Shown here: piece after piece, positions 44,836 to 52,400 of the stretch
How positions within the stretch are numbered: the first letter of the stretch is position 1
Layout: every line of letters starts with the position of its first letter
From: Paracoxiella cheracis
GTDB taxonomy: Bacteria; Pseudomonadota; Gammaproteobacteria; Coxiellales; Coxiellaceae
Direction of reading: 5' to 3'
Assembly: GCF_049348705.1 (NCBI RefSeq)
Contig: NZ_CP186485.1
Span: forward strand, 248,001-312,000
Length of the DNA stretch: 64,000 bases
Translations under genes and position numbers: made by a program
The notes under the pieces: model-generated
What the model was told of the DNA's origin: nothing
Seen by the model: only the letters and a program-made list of their open reading frames with translations
Databases searched by the model: none

Positions 44836-45303
44836 TTATGTATGCTTTTTAAACGATGGGCAAACAGTGTGCTCTGGTTCCCACCAAATAATTTTAAAAA
44901 CATAGCCTTCCAAAATTCCCCATATTCGCTCCTTTCCACTAAGGCGTAATCGATATAGTTCATCCACATCGTCTAGTTTAAGCTCTCTAATACATTTTTG
45001 TGCTTCTGGTGTGAGGGAAGCAATTGGAACCGAGTGATTTCTTCTTTTGTTATTAAAAATTTCTTGCCAAGTCATTGACTCATAGCTCGTTAATTTCTTT
45101 AAAACGGCTCGGCACAAAGATTGGCCTTTAAAATTTTTCCAACCCCACTTTTTATGAATAAAATCTAAAATAGAAAACTGCCAAACAGGAAAATTTTCTA
45201 AGGTGCTTTCAATTGCTTCTCTTTTTTGAGAGGCGATAGTTAGTTGTTTACGTGAGAAAGGAGTTTTTTGTTGGAAAATTTTTTTAGGCCTTTTCTTGCT
45301 CAT
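44836..45303 (-). CDS. putative toxin paired with a Panacea-domain antitoxin
   Basis: 155 residues from ATG 45303 (MSKKRPKKIFQQ), overlapping the end of the upstream Panacea gene by 20 bases. Basic N-terminus, then FPVWQFSILDFIHKKWGWKN, a helix with LTSYESMTWQEIFNNKRRNH, and a conserved C-terminus GKERIWGILEGYVFKIIWW then EPEHTVCPSFKKHT. That C-terminal pattern (RIWG, WWxPxHxVCPS, KKHT) is one I recall in proteins encoded beside Panacea antitoxins. Biochemical activity is not known to me; I infer the toxin role from position and size. Confidence 0.6.
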   Translation of the reverse strand: MSKKRPKKIFQQKTPFSRKQLTIASQKREAIESTLENFPVWQFSILDFIHKKWGWKNFKGQSLCRAVLKKLTSYESMTWQEIFNNKRRNHSVPIASLTPEAQKCIRELKLDDVDELYRLRLSGKERIWGILEGYVFKIIWWEPEHTVCPSFKKHT

Positions 45304-45748
45304 TGAGTTCCTCGATAGATGAGATGGAGCTATAGTATTCAGCCATGCTAGCGTGAGTAATTTGTTTACGACCTCTTTTATAGGAGGAAAGACCTTTGCG
45401 TGCTTCTTGCCAAGGAATTTCAAGGTGAGTTAGATCGCTTAACCATTGAGAGTTTTTATCGCCATAATAATCGAGTATGTGATTAATGGTATCTTTTTGG
45501 TTATAACTTAAGTTACTAGAATCTCCAATTTTTAAGTGGCTTATTTTGAAAAGCCCACGATGTACTCGATATAATTCTGGCACAATAGGTCCATTAATCC
45601 ATGCTTGAATGGGTTCTTTAAAGAGTGGTTCATCATCCCAGACGAGTGCCCATGCCTGACTATAATACACCAGTTTTTGTAGTTTCATTGCTGGCAGAGA
45701 GCCTAGTTTTTCAATTATATAGCTTGCAACATCAAAACAGGTAGCCAT
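45284..45748 (-). CDS. Panacea-domain (DUF4065, SocA-like) antitoxin
   Basis: 154 residues. MATCFDVASYIIEKLGSLPA, then MKLQKLVYYSQAWALVW and PIQAWINGPIVPELY are the core of the Panacea/DUF4065 domain, which neutralises a wide range of toxins in PanAT systems and includes the ClpXP adaptor-antitoxin SocA. The gene precedes and overlaps its partner, the usual antitoxin-first order. An ISAs1 remnant begins about 90 bases upstream of its start. Confidence 0.8.
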   Translation of the reverse strand: MATCFDVASYIIEKLGSLPAMKLQKLVYYSQAWALVWDDEPLFKEPIQAWINGPIVPELYRVHRGLFKISHLKIGDSSNLSYNQKDTINHILDYYGDKNSQWLSDLTHLEIPWQEARKGLSSYKRGRKQITHASMAEYYSSISSIEELNEQEKA

Positions 45749-45840
45749 ATGCAGTCTCTTAACGGTTTTGGAAGTCCATGATAAAAATACCTCATTTGAG
45801 GCGAAATTTCATTACCGGGGTATGGTTCTTTCAGCGTTAA

Positions 45841-46117
45841 CAGGGCGCCTTCATCAAAGTTTAAAAACCGACCACTTTTCTTAAATACCTTGTGGAAAGA
45901 GCAGCCTGCATACGTTTCCTGGCAATCCCATGCGTGGAACTGGTCTCTTTTTCTAAGAGCTTTAACACCATTTTTCTCATCGTTGCCAGGTTTTGGTCGG
46001 CATAGCCTCGTGTGATTTGGCAAGCATCTTCACCCAACCCAACATCGAGCTTCCAGTGTAGATTATTTTCAACCGACCAATGTTCACGCGTCGCTTGGCA
46101 GGCTCGGTAATACTCCT
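45841..46117 (-). mobile_element. ISAs1-family transposase, 3' remnant
   Basis: The minus-strand frame ending at 45861 reads TREHWSVENNLHWKLDVGLG, EDACQITRGYADQNLATMRK and ALSTRYLRKVVGF. This is the C-terminal end of ISAs1-family DDE transposases, with the Glu-bearing HWxxENxLHWxLDV motif. CAGGGCGCC at 45841 resembles the CAGGGC start of ISAs1 terminal repeats. The 5' four fifths of the element is missing; upstream of about 46117 unrelated + strand coding sequence begins. Confidence 0.75.
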
Positions 46118-46342
46118 TATCGGCAACACCCCGAACAGCTCGAAGCATTTGCTGATGCTATTTATAAACGCAAGCTTATGGAGCAGGGCAAAGTGCCAGA
46201 AGATTTTACGGCACTTACTACGCGCAAAAACTGCGGTACTGTTCCTGTTCATCCAGCTATTGTTAATGGCGGCAATGTTCTTGGTTGTCCTTGGCGCTGG
46301 AATAAGGCGAACAACTTACCAGTACCGAAATGTAGAGGTTAA
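46115..46342 (+). pseudogene. 3' fragment of an unidentified gene with a degraded Cys motif
   Basis: The frame ending at TAA 46340-46342 reads HPEQLEAFADAIYKRKLMEQ, GKVPEDFTALTTRKNCG, TVPVHPAIVNGGNVLGCPW and NKANNLPVPKCRG without any start codon. The pattern RKNCG...GCPWR looks like CxxCG...GCPWC zinc-finger ends of plasmid or integrative-element proteins in which two cysteines have become arginine. Identification is tentative. The 5' part was lost at the ISAs1 junction. Confidence 0.4.
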
Positions 46343-46418
46343 TTTGTTCTTATAATCTTCCCCTAAATTACCGGACACTAATTTGTTAAAATCTATGAAG
46401 TAACAAAGAGGTGATCTC

Positions 46419-46721
46419 ATGACAAAGAAGACTCGAAAATACACACCGGAATTTAAAGAAGAAGCAATCCATCTAGCACTCAGTTCTCCTTCCGTGTTAA
46501 GCGCTGCAAAAGACTTAGGCATGCCCGAAGCGACCCTCCACACCTGGGTGGATAAAGCCAGGAAGAGTGGTGAAGTGATTCATCCCAGCGCAAAGCAACC
46601 GGTCAACATAGGGGAACTCATTGAATAAAATCAACAGCTTAAGAAGCGACTGGCACGACTGGAACAGGAGAAAGCCATTCTAAAAAAGGCGGCCACGTAC
46701 TTCGCGAAAGAACTCGAGTAA
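46419..46721 (+). pseudogene. IS3 OrfA with in-frame stop
   Basis: 100-codon OrfA: MTKKTRKYTPEFKEEAIHLA with a helix-turn-helix (ATLHTWVDKARKSGE), then a stop TAA at about 46626-46628, after which the frame continues NQQLKKRLARLEQEKAILKK, AATYFAKELE to the natural stop at 46719. The leucine-zipper half is thus cut off. A single base change (from GAA or CAA) restores the gene. Confidence 0.8.
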
Positions 46722-47572
46722 AGTACAGCTTTATTCAAAAGCACGCCCAACTATTTGGAATTAACTTGCTATGTGATGTACTGGGTGTCAGTCGTAGTGG
46801 TTATTATGACTGGCTATCGCGACCTATGAGCCCACGTGAGCAAGCAAACCAACAATTAGATGAAAAAATTAAGGTAATTTATATGAGAAACAAACAACGT
46901 TACGGTTCACCACGTATAACTCGTGCATTGCAAGCGGAATCGATTTCCTGCAGTCACACGCGTATTGAGCGGCGTATGCGCTCCATGGGCTTAAAAGCAC
47001 TTGCCAAGCGTAGATTTAAAATAACCACAGACTCGGGTCACAACAAGCCTATTTTTGAGAATATTGTAAAGAGAGATTTCACGACAACGGCGATCAATCA
47101 AAAATGGGTGAGTGATCTGACGTACATTCCAACCCGTGAAGGTTGGTTGTATTTAGCGGTGGTTATCGATGTGCATTCACGTTCGGTTATTGGCTCGTCA
47201 ATGAATAAAAGCATGAAACAAGATTTAGTGTGTGATGCGTTATTGATGGCGTTATTCAAACGAAAATATCCAAAGCAAGTGATTATACACTCTGATCGGG
47301 GCAGTCAATATTGTTCGAAAAAATATAGGGAAATCATCAAGCAAAACAAGCTGATTGGTTCAATGAGCAGAAAGGCTAATTGTTGGGATAATGCCATTGC
47401 AGAAAGTTTTTTCCATACCCTAAAAACGGAACTTGTGCATGTGAATGATTACACAACACGCGCTGAAGCAAGGCAAAGTCTTTTTCAGTATATTGAAGGC
47501 TATTACAATCACAGAAGAATGCATTCAGCTATTGACTACAAGACCCCTGTTGCGCTTGAATGTGCTGCGTAA
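46721..47572 (+). CDS. IS3-family transposase OrfB (DDE)
   Basis: OrfB in the -1 frame relative to OrfA. Codons upstream of ATG 46766 (KYSFIQKHAQLFGIN) belong to the family and are normally translated by frameshifting at the orfA end. The HTH_21 region GYYDWLSRPMSPREQ is followed by the rve core: Asp in WVSDLTYIPTREGWLYLAVV, Asp in IIHSDRGSQYCS, and Glu in NAIAESFFHTLKTE. All catalytic residues are kept, but the OrfA stop may prevent transposition. Confidence 0.85.
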   Translation, partial: KYSFIQKHAQLFGINLLCDVLGVSRSGYYDWLSRPMSPREQANQQLDEKIKVIYMRNKQRYGSPRITRALQAESISCSHTRIERRMRSMGLKALAKRRFKITTDSGHNKPIFENIVKRDFTTTAINQKWVSDLTYIPTREGWLYLAVVIDVHSRSVIGSSMNKSMKQDLVCDALLMALFKRKYPKQVIIHSDRGSQYCSKKYREIIKQNKLIGSMSRKANCWDNAIAESFFHTLKTELVHVNDYTTRAEARQSLFQYIEGYYNHRRMHSAIDYKTPVALECAA

Positions 47573-47758
47573 AATCGAAAAAAAATGTGTCCGGTAAAGT
47601 GAGGGAAGATCACTGGACACTCCAGCATTGTTTTAGTACGCACCACCACATGATGGCCTTAGCCCTAATGCGCCTTTATGATACTCATGGAGATTCATTA
47701 AATATCAATAAATTCTTAAAATTGCTTAAAGATGAAAAGCCTCAATTGATTACGAAGA

Positions 47759-49195
47759 GGGTCTGTAAATAAGATTGTGTAAATGCGATAGTCAGGGAAA
47801 GGTCGTTAAAATTATACGGAGTCTTTGACTATGGCAATGAAAACCAATAAATTAGATCCACAGGTTGTGGAATATTTTCTCAAACATACCAAGACCGCAT
47901 CTGATATTTTCGGTGATACTGGTTTGTTAAAGGAGTTAAAAAAGGCACTGACGGAGCGTATTCTGGAAGGGGAGCTGACGGACGCGCTGGGTTATGCAAA
48001 ACACGAAGTGTCTGGCAACAATAGTGGTAATTCCCGCAATGGGCACAGCCAAAAAACGATCAAAACAACAGATGGCGAGATGACCATTGAGGTTCCTCGT
48101 GATCGTAACAATGAGTTTGTACCGCAATTGATTCCAAAACATCAAACCCGCTTTGATGATTTGGATGACAAAATTATGAGTCTTTATGCACGGGGTATGA
48201 CTACCCGTGATATTCAAGATCAGTTGAAAGATTTGTATGGCACAACTATTTGTTCGAGTCTCATTTCTACAGTAACCAACGAAGTGATTGAAGAAGTGAA
48301 GGCTTGGCAAAGTCGTCCGTTGGACAAGGTGTATCCGATTGTGTATTTGGACGCTTTAGTGATTAAAGTGCAGCAAGATAAAAAGGTTATCAATAAGGCA
48401 TTGTATTTGGCTTTAGGAATTAATATCGATGGGCAAAAAGAATTGCTAGGTATTTGGATTAGCCAAAATGAGGGCGCTAAATTCTGGTTGAATGTATTAA
48501 CGGAGTTAAAAAATCGAGGCCTAGAAGATATCCTGATTTGTTGCGTTGACGGGCTAACGGGCTTTCCTGATGCGATTGGCGCTGTGTATCCTAACACTCA
48601 AGTACAGCTTTGCATTGTACACATGGTGCGGAATTCATTGCGCTATGTGGGTTGGAAAAAGAAAAAAGAAGTGGCCGCTGACTTAAAAGCTATTTATTCG
48701 GCCAGTACGGTTGAAGAAGCAGAATTGGCGCTGACGAGTTTCTCTGAGAAATGGGATGCTGAATTTCCCTCGATTGCCAAAAGTTGGTTGACTCATTGGG
48801 AGCGCATTGTGCCATTTTTTGCTTATCCGGCAGAAATTCGGAGGGTGATTTATACCACTAACGCTATTGAATCACTGAACATGAGTATCCGAAAAGTTAT
48901 TAAAAATAAACGAGTTTTTCCGTCGGACGATGCCGCTTTAAAACAACTCTATTTAGGGTTAAAAAATATAGCCAAAAAATGGACCATGCCGATTCGAGAC
49001 TGGGGTGCCGCCATGAATCGTTTTGCCCTTATGTTTGAAGATCGCCTGGCGGATTTTGTATAAAACTTAAAATTCATAAGAGAGGAAATTAATTTGAACG
49101 CAATGTAGTTTTTGATAAAATTAAAAAATCAGTTAACACAATGGCTGATTCATAATTCTGACTGACGCGCTTTACACAAACTAATAAACAGTCCC
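47759..49195 (+). mobile_element. IS256-family insertion sequence, complete
   Basis: Terminal inverted repeats 47759-47783 (GGGTCTGTAAATAAG...) and 49171-49195 (...AATAAACAGTCCC) match at about 20 of 25 positions. The flanks carry a perfect 8-bp duplication TACGAAGA at 47751-47758 and 49196-49203. Length 1437 bp with an intact transposase. These features indicate a recent, possibly still active insertion. Confidence 0.92.
47831..49063 (+). CDS. IS256-family transposase (MULE superfamily)
   Basis: 410 residues from ATG 47831. IPKHQTRFDDLDDKIMSLYA, RGMTTRDIQDQL, the first catalytic Asp in VYPIVYLDALVIKVQQDKKV, the second in DILICCVDGLTGFPDAIGAV, the conserved CIVHMVRNSLRYV, and the Glu in RRVIYTTNAIESLNMSIRK are all present. 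The frame is open from end to end. Confidence 0.94.
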   Translation: MAMKTNKLDPQVVEYFLKHTKTASDIFGDTGLLKELKKALTERILEGELTDALGYAKHEVSGNNSGNSRNGHSQKTIKTTDGEMTIEVPRDRNNEFVPQLIPKHQTRFDDLDDKIMSLYARGMTTRDIQDQLKDLYGTTICSSLISTVTNEVIEEVKAWQSRPLDKVYPIVYLDALVIKVQQDKKVINKALYLALGINIDGQKELLGIWISQNEGAKFWLNVLTELKNRGLEDILICCVDGLTGFPDAIGAVYPNTQVQLCIVHMVRNSLRYVGWKKKKEVAADLKAIYSASTVEEAELALTSFSEKWDAEFPSIAKSWLTHWERIVPFFAYPAEIRRVIYTTNAIESLNMSIRKVIKNKRVFPSDDAALKQLYLGLKNIAKKWTMPIRDWGAAMNRFALMFEDRLADFV

Positions 49196-49374
49196 TACGA
49201 AGATTGACTGCGATATGAATAGATTAAAAGCGCCTGAAATAGCAGCGATCCTCCCAAATCTTAAGGAAATTCGTAACAGAAAATATGCTCACATAGGTAG
49301 CAAAAACGCTACAATCCCCTATTTTTTTACCAATAAGGTGTAGAACTCTCGACTTGATCTGACAGTTGAGATTT

Positions 49375-49397
49375 ATCGGACATATTTTCTGTCCGAT
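49375..49397. repeat. palindrome at the 3' end of the IS481
   Basis: ATCGGACA (49375-49382) and TGTCCGAT (49390-49397) are perfect 8-base arms with a 7-base T-rich loop, 14 bases downstream of the reconstructed transposase stop. It may end the transposase message. Confidence 0.5.
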
Positions 49398-49499
49398 AGA
49401 TCGGATTCTAATTACTCCTCTACCAGTTGCGTGTCGTGATTACTGTGCGCCTTATTCAATTCATCTGGCGACACGCTTGGAATAGTTTTACATAGTTTA

Positions 49500-50509
49500 A
49501 CCTCAGTTCTGGATAACTGCGTATAAATTATTCTTTATATTGTTGGTTTTTATTCCTGGTTTGTTTGGTCGCCAAGAATAGGCAATTAGCGCTGCAAGGG
49601 TATTGACTAAAAAATTAATCGGACTACGATGACGCGAATGCTCAACATGATACAAGTTTTTCAACTGATCGATAATCGTTTCTACGATGCCACGTTGTTT
49701 TAGGAAAAACTTTTCAAATGCAGAAAGCATTTTGTTCTTCATATTTTTACGGACTTTTGTCACAAATTTTAAATCGTGTTTTGCCAAATCGTCCGCAAGA
49801 TCTTTTCCAAGATACCCTTTATCGCCAGCGCCCAACCCCTTTAAATTAGCCATTAATTTTCTAACAACAGCGCGATCATCCACGTTCCCTTTCGTTAAAC
49901 AAAAACGGATTAATTCCCCTTGATGATTAATCACAATATGTAGTTTAAAGCCGTAAACCCAGCCCATTGTGCTTTTACTGCGTTTAGCAATGCCTTTGAA
50001 AACCTTGTTTCGATAAATTCGTTTATTGTGGCATACGCGTAGTGTAGTTGAGTCAATATAATACAATCCCGTGTGTTTGCCCTTTCTCGAAAGCAAATAG
50101 GCGGCGAGCATCATTAGCGCTGCTGATTGGCAGGCGACAAAACGTGTGTAACTCAGCGCCGTAGGAAAATACTTCTTCATGTCTTGTAAAACACATCCAC
50201 AATAAAAATCCTTAAATGTGCGATAGTGACTCATTTGAAACAACACAATGATGGTGCCAATTTCAGACAAGCTCATTTGCATCGCTCGATCTCGTTTTCT
50301 GTCTGGGTTCGGTAGGAAATACTTTGATTGACCTTTCAAATAATCCTTGCAAAAATCATCCATATCACAAAAAATCTCCGTGACCGGTGCCAACATGATT
50401 AACTCCTGTTACATTATTTAGCTGTAATTTTGGAGCTAAATTTTAGCGGTTCCGGTCTTTTTTTCAATTATTTCATTCACTTATTCCTTTTCTTATACAG
50501 AACTCAGGT
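49500..50509 (-). mobile_element. IS982-family insertion sequence, complete
   Basis: Ends ACCTCAGTTCTG (49500-49511) and CAGAACTCAGGT (50498-50509) are inverted with one mismatch. The flanks show a 7-bp duplication TAGTTTA at 49493-49499 and 50510-50516. Length 1010 bp, typical. It sits in the 3' part of the IS481 transposase gene, on the same strand. Confidence 0.88.
49503..50396 (-). CDS. IS982-family transposase
   Basis: 297 residues. MSHYRTFKDFYCGCVLQDMK and the DDE region GLYYIDSTTLRVCHNKRIYR (first Asp), ELIRFCLTKGNVDDR, GDKGYLGKDLADDL (second Asp) and RGIVETIIDQLKNLYHVEHS (Glu) match the family. Uninterrupted, probably functional. The stop overlaps the left terminal repeat. Confidence 0.93.
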   Translation of the reverse strand: MLAPVTEIFCDMDDFCKDYLKGQSKYFLPNPDRKRDRAMQMSLSEIGTIIVLFQMSHYRTFKDFYCGCVLQDMKKYFPTALSYTRFVACQSAALMMLAAYLLSRKGKHTGLYYIDSTTLRVCHNKRIYRNKVFKGIAKRSKSTMGWVYGFKLHIVINHQGELIRFCLTKGNVDDRAVVRKLMANLKGLGAGDKGYLGKDLADDLAKHDLKFVTKVRKNMKNKMLSAFEKFFLKQRGIVETIIDQLKNLYHVEHSRHRSPINFLVNTLAALIAYSWRPNKPGIKTNNIKNNLYAVIQN

Positions 50510-51453
50510 TAGTTTATCTAATTCTTTTTCTTGTGCCAAATGCTTTGCATCAAGAAAAGTTTGCATGGGTGTTTTTCCATAACAACGCTCGCCGGAATGG
50601 GGCCTGACCTCATTATATGTTTTGATCCACGCATCAACGTCTTGTTGTAATTCTTCTAGGGAACGATATATTTTTTTTCGAAAAGCAACATCATAAAATT
50701 CTTGTTTAATCGTTTTATGAAAACGTTCACAAATACCATTGGTCTGCGGAGAACGTGCGCGTGTTTTCGAATGGTCAATGTCTTCAACTGCTAAATAAAG
50801 TTGATAGGCGTGGTTCTCAATTTTTCCACAATATTCCGTCCCGCGATCCGTGAGCATACGCAGCAATCGGATACCTTGCTCATTAAACCATGGCAATACA
50901 CGTTCATTTAATAAATGAGCTGCCGTCATCGCTGTTTTCTCCGTGTATAACTTCGCAAAAGCGATTCTGCTATAGGTATCGACAAAAGTCTGCTCATAAA
51001 TACGGCCAACGCCCTTCATCGTGCCAACATAATACGTATCCTGAGAACCTAAATAACCTGGGTGTTCTGTTTCAATCTCGCCGTGCGCTTCTTTTTCTCG
51101 TTTTGATTTTTCTAATGCTTGTCATTGTTCTTCCGTTAATAACATACCGTCTTGCGCCGATTTCGCTTCAAGCGCTTTTAGTCGCTTCTTAAAAGTCTCT
51201 AGATCATTACGTAGCCACACCGAACGAACTCCGCTGCTCGATACGATAATGCCTCGCGCCAGTAATTCATTGGCCGCACGTGCCTGACCTAACGCTGGGT
51301 TTTCAATAGCCAAAGCAATTACCGCTTCTTCTACATGTAGCGGCACTCTATTTTTTTCATTCGGTTTCTTCTTACTCATATCATGGAGTGCTTCTTCGCC
51401 ACCATTTTCATAAAGTGTTTTGAAACGGTAAAAACTGTCGCGTGAATAACCCA

Positions 51454-51702
51454 CGATGCGCGCCATGGAGAGCGAAGCGAAGGCGCGTATTCCGCGGTAG
51501 GCTCGGATTTTTTGCCGAGCGTAAGCGACTGCAAAAAATCTTTACGAGCCGTCAAGTCATTTGAGAGCCCGTGCGTAGTCGAGCCGTGAGGTCGCGGAGC
51601 GCGGGCGACGAGGACGTCCGCGGCTATTTAAGTTGTCGCGTATTGCGAGTCGATTATTGACAGGGATGGCAATAATCTATCACGAGCATCGCGACACGCT
51701 TG
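51454..51702. repeat. 249-bp palindromic element, copy A
   Basis: Identical base for base to 57764-58012. It interrupts the IS481 transposase between the codons for VM and GYSRD, without target duplication. It contains GATTTTTTGC/GCAAAAAATC (10-bp arms, about 51506-51540), the overlapping hairpin GCTCGG/CCGAGC, and near its right end ATTATTG/CAATAAT inside longer arms TGTCGCG...CGCGACA. It is GC-richer than its surroundings and has no plausible ORF. I suspect a non-autonomous transposable element with subterminal hairpins (IS200/IS605-like). Confidence 0.9.
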
Positions 51703-51798
51703 TAACCTTACAGGCTTGTGAAACATTTCCCAATTGTTTAGACAGCTCTAGTAAACCTAATTTGGGTTTGATAATCTTTTCGGATACACTGGTCATAA

Positions 51799-51867
51799 TG
51801 ACACTCCTCGTGTTGGTTGTTTAAGGTTGGTCAATTAAATTTTACTCTAACTGACCAGGAGTGTCAG
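51799..51867. repeat. 10-bp inverted repeat around the IS481 transposase promoter
   Basis: TGACACTCCT (51799-51808) and AGGAGTGTCA (51858-51867) are perfect arms about 50 bases apart, placed between the transposase start codon and the IS end. This could be an autoregulatory site or an internal copy of the terminal sequence. Confidence 0.5.
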
Positions 51868-52127
51868 ATCAAGTCTGAAGGTTTACATTTAATGTTTGGT
51901 TCAAATGGCTCAAATTCCACCTCATCGCCTTTTTTTGGAGCAATGTTGCTGCTTTGATATACTAAATATTCGTTTTCTTTAAAGTCTCCTAGGTGAGCAT
52001 AATATCTATCTCCATTTTCATCCGAGATAATAACCCCATTTAATTTTTTTCCTTCGCTTGTATTTTTAAAACGAGATTCCTCTATTATGCCCTTTAATAA
52101 GGTCGATTTTGGTTTATTAGTCTTCAT
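51864..52127 (-). CDS. cold-shock-domain-like small protein, tail replaced by IS end
   Basis: 87 residues: MKTNKPKSTLLKGIIEESRF, KLNGVIISDENGDRYYAHLG, APKKGDEVEFEPFEPNIKC. The spacing G-x-I, ENGDRYYAHLGDF and KKGDEVEFE recalls the OB-fold cold-shock domain (GFI, DIFFHxSD, GDxVxFE), so nucleic-acid binding is inferred. The last residues SDLI come from the IS481 terminal repeat; without the IS the frame would stop at about the same place. GGGGAAG precedes ATG 52127. The gap 52128-52455 has no gene. Confidence 0.5.
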   Translation of the reverse strand: MKTNKPKSTLLKGIIEESRFKNTSEGKKLNGVIISDENGDRYYAHLGDFKENEYLVYQSSNIAPKKGDEVEFEPFEPNIKCKPSDLI

Positions 52128-52400
52128 GGAGCTTCCCCTTTTCTGGTTTAATAAGTTAAGTATAGATTAGAGAGAAGGGTGTAAATTATCAGATAGGGCT
52201 GGGTGCTTTAGTTCAGGGTGGTTGGGGCACTTTTCCGCAGCCTAGATGGCTGGCTTATACCGAAGAGCTAAAAAAAAGCCCCACATCCCCTATACCTTTC
52301 GGTGATAACCTACGTGGCACGTAAGCCTTCGGAGAGTGCAGAGCTACTAAGATTATAGCCTCTAAAGCCGGTGTCCTCAATGGGAATAATTTTCTCGGAT

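Larger units (their letters stand above)
46355..47610 (+). mobile_element. IS3-family insertion sequence
   Basis: Outer arms at 46355-46378 (ending TTACCGGACAC) and 47587-47610 (starting GTGTCCGGTAA) are inverted repeats, perfect over the inner 11 bases and matching at most outer positions. It encloses orfA and orfB in the IS3 arrangement. No clear target duplication is seen, so flanks may have rearranged after insertion. Length about 1256 bp, normal for the family. Confidence 0.85.
47611..49343 (+). pseudogene. HEPN-like (AbiU2-type) gene split by IS256, 5' end lost
   Basis: Right of the IS3 the + frame reads HHMMALALMRLYDTHGDSLN, INKFLKLLKDEKPQLITK up to the IS256 edge at 47758. After 49195 the same frame resumes, IDCDMNRLKAPEIAAILPN, LKEIRNRKYAHIGSKNATIP, to TAG at 49341-49343. 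Removing the IS and one 8-bp duplicate restores a continuous frame. RNRKYAH fits the Rx4-6H catalytic motif of HEPN RNases, and the helical context resembles AbiU2-like HEPN proteins. The 5' end was removed by the IS3 or a deletion. Confidence 0.6.
49412..51796 (-). pseudogene. IS481-family transposase, triple-broken but reconstructable
   Basis: Read from ATG 51796: MTSVSEKIIKPKLGLLELSK, QLGNVSQACKVMG up to the 249-bp element, then YSRDSFYRFKTLYENGGEEA with HTH, a TGA stop at 51122-51124 (…LLTEEQ*QALEKSKREKEAHG), then YYVGTMKGVGRIYEQTFVDT, LTDRGTEYCG and NGICERFHKTIKQEF (DDE core), RPHSGERCYGKTPMQTFLDA. At 50510 IS982 interrupts; beyond it the frame continues CKTIPSVSPDELNKAHSNHD and TQLVEE to TAA at 49412-49414. 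Frames agree across both insertions. Confidence 0.8.
49351..51876 (-). mobile_element. IS481-family insertion sequence carrying two later insertions
   Basis: GACTTGATCTGACA at 49351-49364 and its exact inverse at 51863-51876 are the 14-bp ends. Between them lies an IS481 transposase gene broken by an IS982 (49500-50509) and by a 249-bp palindromic element (51454-51702). Without these the IS would be about 1.26 kb, normal for the family. It separates the HEPN remnant from the cold-shock-like gene. No target duplication was recognised. Confidence 0.8.

Noticed and set aside
45715..46023. A 102-codon minus-strand frame beside the ISAs1 remnant
   Set aside because: It overlaps the transposase C-terminus in another frame and runs into the Panacea gene start; the composition looks random.
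47560..47586. The ATG at 47560 as start of the HEPN-like fragment
   Set aside because: These codons belong to the right end of the IS3 element, so the apparent N-terminus is a fusion artefact.
49468..49480. GCGACACGCTTGG, shared with the right end of the 249-bp element
   Set aside because: Thirteen bases match inside the IS481 coding sequence, but the surrounding sequence does not; it may be chance, so I do not call a third copy.
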